A DNA stretch of 64,000 bases from Vibrio sp. BS-M-Sm-2 (lineage in GTDB: Bacteria; Pseudomonadota; Gammaproteobacteria; Enterobacterales; Vibrionaceae): positions 620,001 to 684,000 of the forward strand of contig NZ_CP167895.1 in NCBI RefSeq assembly GCF_041504345.1. Direction: 5' to 3'. The notes under the pieces are model-generated. The model worked only from the letters and a program-made list of their open reading frames with translations, was not told the DNA's origin and searched no databases. This document shows, piece by piece, positions 60,083 through 64,000 of this stretch. Numbering within the stretch: the first letter of the stretch is position 1; each line of letters opens with the position of its first letter. The position numbers and the translations under genes were made by a program.

Positions 60083-61093
60083 CTAAATGTTAGGTTGAGT
60101 TAAGTGTTGGTAGCCTGCATCAGCGAGTGCTTTTTCCATGGTTGCAAGAACCTGTGCACTTATCTTTGAGCTTAGGATATCAGACTCAAGTTTGCCTTCT
60201 AATAGAAGTTGCGAGAAGTGCTCGATTTGATATTCGAACCCATTGCCCTCAATCGGGTGTTGAATAGTGAAGGTTTCATTCCGGTATTCGATCTCGATGT
60301 AGGCAGGGTTCCACCACTTCTCTTGAATTGTGATGGTGATGTCTGGGCCAATTAATCGCGCAGCGCGTGGCAGATTGCGCACCGTTGAAGCCGATATGGT
60401 CGCGCTGATTTCTCCAGAGAACTGGAAGCATGAATCGGTATCAACATTTGATTGTTCATAAAGGCTCGACATCTCTACTTGAGGGATAGAAGGCGTAACC
60501 CCAAGCGTGCGGCACAAATCGTAGAAAAACCATAGTCCATACACCCCAACATCAAGCGTTGCTCCGCCCGCTAAATCTGGGTTGAAGATAAACAGCTCTG
60601 GGTCATAGTCGTGTTCATTGCCAAAGCTGGCTTCTATCGAATCAATCTTAATCTGGTTGTCGATTAAAAACGATGTAAGCTCGCGATAGGCTGGGAACAC
60701 GACAGTCTTCATTGCCTCTAGTAGCATCACACCATGTTGCTTCGCAAGGCTTTTCATTTCTAACCAATCACCAAGGTTGGTAAAGGCGGGCTTTTCTACC
60801 AATACGTGTTTTTTATGGCTCAGAAACAGTTCGGCTAGAGGCTTGTGATAAGGATGAACCGTGGCAATGTACACTGCTTCGACGTCTGGATCCTTAGCCA
60901 TAGCTTCATAAGAGCCATAAGCCTTGGCGCAACTAAACTTGTTGGCGAACGTGGCTGCGCGTGAGTGATCTCTTGCAGCAACAGCATACAATTCACCATG
61001 CAGAGAGTGTTCTGTGACTGCGGTTGCGAATCTATTGGCGATATTACCTAGCCCGGCTATGCCCCATTTGATCTTGCGTTGTATGTTGCTCAT
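60083..61093 (-). CDS. Gfo/Idh/MocA-family oxidoreductase
   Basis: 336 residues from the ATG at 61093 (GGAG six bases upstream); an upstream in-frame extension does not fit the family and overlaps the next gene. NAD(P) fold KWGIAGLGNIANRF, then the dinucleotide-domain signature HVLVEKPAF. It likely oxidises a sugar or polyol. It is co-oriented with the SgrR-like gene. Confidence 0.9.
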   Translation of the reverse strand: MSNIQRKIKWGIAGLGNIANRFATAVTEHSLHGELYAVAARDHSRAATFANKFSCAKAYGSYEAMAKDPDVEAVYIATVHPYHKPLAELFLSHKKHVLVEKPAFTNLGDWLEMKSLAKQHGVMLLEAMKTVVFPAYRELTSFLIDNQIKIDSIEASFGNEHDYDPELFIFNPDLAGGATLDVGVYGLWFFYDLCRTLGVTPSIPQVEMSSLYEQSNVDTDSCFQFSGEISATISASTVRNLPRAARLIGPDITITIQEKWWNPAYIEIEYRNETFTIQHPIEGNGFEYQIEHFSQLLLEGKLESDILSSKISAQVLATMEKALADAGYQHLTQPNI

Positions 61094-61206
61094 CAGTTGC
61101 TCCAAATCGTTGTTTTGTATCAGTGTACTCAGAGACGTCACATACAAATAGAGAACAGATTTCTCAACCTGTTCTCTATTTATTTTATTCTTGTTGAAGC
61201 TCTTGC

Positions 61207-62106
61207 TTAGCTCTGTATGGAGAGCTTCCAATCGGCTAGGGCTTTAATGTGTTTTGGCCCGATGCCACAACAACCACCGACGATATTCGCGCCCAATGCG
61301 TGCCAGCGTTTGGCGTAAGTTAAGTAACCTTGGCCATCCAGCTCGCGCATTTCTTGAAGCATGTCATTCGCTTCATGTTCGCTGCTGATAGGGGCAAAGT
61401 TGTTTGCATAGACACCGATTTCTAGGCTGATACCTAGCTCATTGAACACTTTCTTAGCGTCAATAATGGCTTGATCCATCACTTCAGGCACTGAGCAGTT
61501 AAACATAATGCCTTTTGCGTTTGATTTGCAGGCCAGTTTGATGGCGTCTGTTACGCTCTCGCCAGAACGAATATTGGCACAATCGCCCTTGGTGTCTTCC
61601 AAACTGAATGCGTAGTAACAAGGTTTATCTGACTGCTTGAGTACCGAATGAATGGATTCGAATTCTTGCAGGCTACAGATGGTTTCTGCTATCCAAAGGT
61701 CGATATTTGGATCTTGTGCATCGTAAAGCGTTTGGATGATTGGCGCGGCCTCTTCGACCTTAAATAAGTCTGGTCGGTAGCTACCAAATGGCGGTGGAAT
61801 CGCACCTGCGACTTGTACAGTCTGAGGAGCCTTGTCCGCTACAGCTTTAGCCAGTTCGCCAGAAAGCGCCGCTAGCTCAAAGCCTCTTTGTATAAAAAGC
61901 TCTTCGCCTAAGTGAAAAGGCACACACGCATAGCTGTTAGTAATTATGATTTCAGCGCCTGCGTCGACAAAGTTTTGGTGTGCTTGGCTAACAAAGTCGG
62001 GTGCTTCAATCAGCGCTTGAGCACTCCAAAGTGGTTGAGAAAATGGCGCGCCAATTTCTTTGAGTTCTCGGCCCATGCCGCCATCAAGTATGGTGAGTGT
62101 TTTCAT
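61207..62106 (-). CDS. Homocysteine S-methyltransferase family protein
   Basis: 299 residues from the ATG at 62106 (TTG two codons earlier possible). Zinc Cys ligands: one in GIMFNCSVPE and two in VGGCCGIGPKHI; start LTILDGGMGREL. Transfers a methyl group to homocysteine, probably from S-methylmethionine or a betaine-type donor. Confidence 0.92.
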   Translation of the reverse strand: MKTLTILDGGMGRELKEIGAPFSQPLWSAQALIEAPDFVSQAHQNFVDAGAEIIITNSYACVPFHLGEELFIQRGFELAALSGELAKAVADKAPQTVQVAGAIPPPFGSYRPDLFKVEEAAPIIQTLYDAQDPNIDLWIAETICSLQEFESIHSVLKQSDKPCYYAFSLEDTKGDCANIRSGESVTDAIKLACKSNAKGIMFNCSVPEVMDQAIIDAKKVFNELGISLEIGVYANNFAPISSEHEANDMLQEMRELDGQGYLTYAKRWHALGANIVGGCCGIGPKHIKALADWKLSIQS

Positions 62107-62336
62107 ATTCAATACTATCTAAACAATTGCTGAAGTTCTGCCGCCACCATATCAGACAACCTTGCTTGACTAAAGCTATCCAAACGTAATGGTTTTAACT
62201 AAGTCGATCCCGCATAAATAGGAATAATAAGATATTGTGCCTCTGGCGCTATGTTGTATTGGATTTGGGGGATATATTATTAATCACTGAGGCCTGTGAA
62301 TAATTCGAACACAACAAGTTGTAGAGGAAAAGTGCA

Positions 62337-63038
62337 TTGAAGTTAGTGAATAAACTCGTACGTTACCCGCATATTGATGTTGAGCGTGCGTTTGAAAAAG
62401 AAGCTGAATTATTGCAGCAGATACAGGCTGGTGAGATTGGACAAGCCTTGATGCTTTGGCAAGCAAAAACGCCGACACTCGTTTTGCCCGCAGGTAAAAA
62501 ATGGCCAGTGACGGTGCAGTCTCAAGCACAGCTCGCCGACCAAGGCTGGCAACTCTGTTCGCGTAAAACGGGCGGCGCTCCCGTTCCCCAACTGCCGGGT
62601 GTCATTAACCTATCGCACATTTATCATTGGCCTCGTGATGAAGCCTACAATATTCAAAAAGCGTATCTACATTTGTGCAATGTATTAACGATGTTTTTTA
62701 AAGAGCTGGGCGTCGATGTGGATGTTCATGCAACCCCAGGTTCTTATTGCGATGGCGATTACAACCTCAACATCAATAAACAAAAAATAGTGGGTACGGC
62801 TCAGCGTGTTTTGCTTAAACGCGGGGGCGGTCAAATCGTACTTTCGCAAGCCTGTATCTTGCTAGACGCTGACTTAGAGCACATCGTTGCCCCCGTGAAC
62901 TTTTATAATCAAGTTTGCGGCAACCCAACCGTGGTCGATGCGCAGGTTCATACTCCGTTGTCCGAGCATGTGACACCCTTGCCCAGCATAGACTCACTCT
63001 TTCAGCAGTTAAGCCAAGCTTTCATCAAGTATGTGTGA
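62337..63038 (+). CDS. Lipoate-protein ligase A-like protein
   Basis: 233 residues of the biotin/lipoate ligase (BPL_LplA_LipB) fold. Recognisable: RKTGGAPVPQLPGVINLS (counterpart of the RRxSGGG motif) and GDYNLNINKQKIVGTAQR (Lys of the LplA catalytic site). The start is TTG at 62337 with GAGGAAA upstream. It is smaller than LplA and lacks the accessory domain, so it may be an octanoyl/lipoyl amidotransferase-like enzyme. Confidence 0.82.
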   Translation: MKLVNKLVRYPHIDVERAFEKEAELLQQIQAGEIGQALMLWQAKTPTLVLPAGKKWPVTVQSQAQLADQGWQLCSRKTGGAPVPQLPGVINLSHIYHWPRDEAYNIQKAYLHLCNVLTMFFKELGVDVDVHATPGSYCDGDYNLNINKQKIVGTAQRVLLKRGGGQIVLSQACILLDADLEHIVAPVNFYNQVCGNPTVVDAQVHTPLSEHVTPLPSIDSLFQQLSQAFIKYV

Positions 63039-63057
63039 TGCTATGTGTCTACCAGAA

Positions 63058-63882
63058 TCAACTGGGTGCCACGCACAATTTCTCTTCTAGCAACCGGTCA
63101 AGTGCTTCCACTAATTTACGGTTTTTAGCGGGATTCAATGCATCGGCATGAGGGTCTTTGAATAACCCCGAATCATTATCAAAATACTTTCCTGATGCGT
63201 TGGCAAACTCGTCACTGAGTGCAGCGCGACACAGGATATCGGCTCCAATCGCCAGATCGTTACCGTCCACGCCATAAGCCTCTTTGACCAATTTACTGCC
63301 GAGGAAAGAAGCAGGGTTCACCGGGATCACCGAAGGTCCATTATCTAATAGAGTGTTGGCCAATTCGATAGACCACATCGTCAGCGCGAGCTTACTTTGC
63401 GCGTAAACTGGGCCATCTAGTTTGCCTGCGTTCGAACTGATAAGCGCTTCTAAATTTACGGTTGATTGGGCTGCTGAAGATAGGTTGACGATACGACCTG
63501 TCGCATCAAAAAGAGGGAGAAGCTTCTGTGTCAGTAGATAAGGTGCAATGGTGTTCACAACAAAGCGTACATCAAGGTTGTCTGAGGTGGTGACTTCTGA
63601 AACCTTGTATACGCCAGCATTGTTAATGAGTACATCGAGCTTTTCATGCTCCGATTTTACTTGGTTGGCGAGGGCTCCAACTTCTGAAAGAGAAGAGAGA
63701 TCGGCAACATAACTTTCGATAATCGCATCCTTGGATAATCGAGAAAGGCCTGTTTCTACTTTGCTGAGTTTTGTTGGGTTACGTCCATGGATAAGGATGT
63801 GATGCCCTTGTTGGGCTAACATTTTCGCGGTCTCTAAACCGATACCATCTGTCGCACCTGTAATCATGATCTTTTTTCGCAT
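63058..63882 (-). CDS. Short-chain dehydrogenase/reductase
   Basis: 274 residues from the ATG at 63882 (AAGGAAG upstream). NAD(P)-binding TGATDGIGLETAKML; NNAGVY; catalytic Ser in NLSSAAQS, Tyr and Lys in PVYAQSKLAL. Substrate unknown; it resembles the retinol-dehydrogenase-like SDR group. Confidence 0.92.
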   Translation of the reverse strand: MRKKIMITGATDGIGLETAKMLAQQGHHILIHGRNPTKLSKVETGLSRLSKDAIIESYVADLSSLSEVGALANQVKSEHEKLDVLINNAGVYKVSEVTTSDNLDVRFVVNTIAPYLLTQKLLPLFDATGRIVNLSSAAQSTVNLEALISSNAGKLDGPVYAQSKLALTMWSIELANTLLDNGPSVIPVNPASFLGSKLVKEAYGVDGNDLAIGADILCRAALSDEFANASGKYFDNDSGLFKDPHADALNPAKNRKLVEALDRLLEEKLCVAPS

Positions 63883-64000
63883 CTTCCTTCCTTGAATAAA
63901 GAGTCCGGACAACTTTTATAACAAAGTTTGATTGCACAAAGTTTCTACTACTTCACATGCTGAGATATAGAAAGTACGGATGTGTATTGCTATTGAGAAA

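Noticed and set aside
61094..61231. 46-residue extension of the Gfo/Idh oxidoreductase
   Set aside because: The extension overlaps the upstream gene and precedes the canonical N-terminal Rossmann start, which has its own ribosome site.

Overview
The window reads as chromosomal DNA of a marine Vibrio, most likely of the Splendidus clade. The best single clue is a 218-residue pentapeptide protein at 7802-8458 that closely resembles QnrS, whose chromosomal relatives are known from Vibrio splendidus. The rest fits: Vibrio-type small proteins, moderate GC, and many sugar-catabolism cassettes of the kind algal-associated vibrios carry. No rRNA, tRNA, CRISPR array or prophage was seen. One complete insertion sequence is present.

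Layout. 1-7500: an aldehyde-handling group (5'-truncated aldehyde dehydrogenase, small membrane protein, iron alcohol dehydrogenase) and a NemR-like TetR regulator, with a shared operator-like sequence before the alcohol dehydrogenase and before the regulator. Between them lie a Sel1 protein and a secreted Ser-type sulfatase with its radical SAM maturase. 7.8-9.5 kb: qnr and two small hypothetical genes. 9.6-16.1 kb: a melibiose-type locus (melR divergent from melA-melB) extended by a secreted six-hairpin glycosidase. 16.16-17.59 kb: an IS3-family element inserted exactly in the middle of a perfect palindrome that was probably the terminator after melR. 17.6-26.6 kb: a divergent catabolic cluster (diaminopropionate ammonia-lyase, RidA and a YheO/DauR-like regulator on one side; M24 hydrolase, EutA-like protein, three EamA permeases and an M20 deacylase on the other). 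Its gene content recalls ectoine utilisation but with a diaminopropionate lyase; I consider it the best candidate for an undescribed pathway.

26.7-34 kb: a PTS EIIBC, KDG kinase and KDPG aldolase operon, divergent from an enolase-superfamily sugar-acid dehydratase, followed by a porin and a GntR/UTRA regulator. 34.3-41.2 kb: mixed genes including an AraC remnant, a HAD phosphatase, a frameshifted metallopeptidase, an acetyltransferase, adenosine deaminase with a divergent LysR regulator, and a eukaryotic-type glutathione synthetase. 41.3-54.2 kb: a full D-glucuronate regulon: GH3 lipoprotein, YgjV, eda, kdgK, uxaC, uxuB, TRAP transporter, UxuR and UxuA. UxuR-type operators (core TTGGT-N2-ACCAA) lie before the GH3 gene, the large operon and the TRAP binding protein. 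Together these genes import glucuronate and convert it via fructuronate, mannonate, KDG and KDPG to pyruvate and glyceraldehyde-3-phosphate.

54.3-64 kb: an AraC/MFS efflux pair, an HDOD protein, a DUF1090 protein, an SgrR-like regulator, a Gfo/Idh/MocA oxidoreductase, a homocysteine S-methyltransferase, a lipoate-ligase-like protein and a short-chain dehydrogenase.

All family calls were made by reading the sequence and from recalled family features; no search was run.
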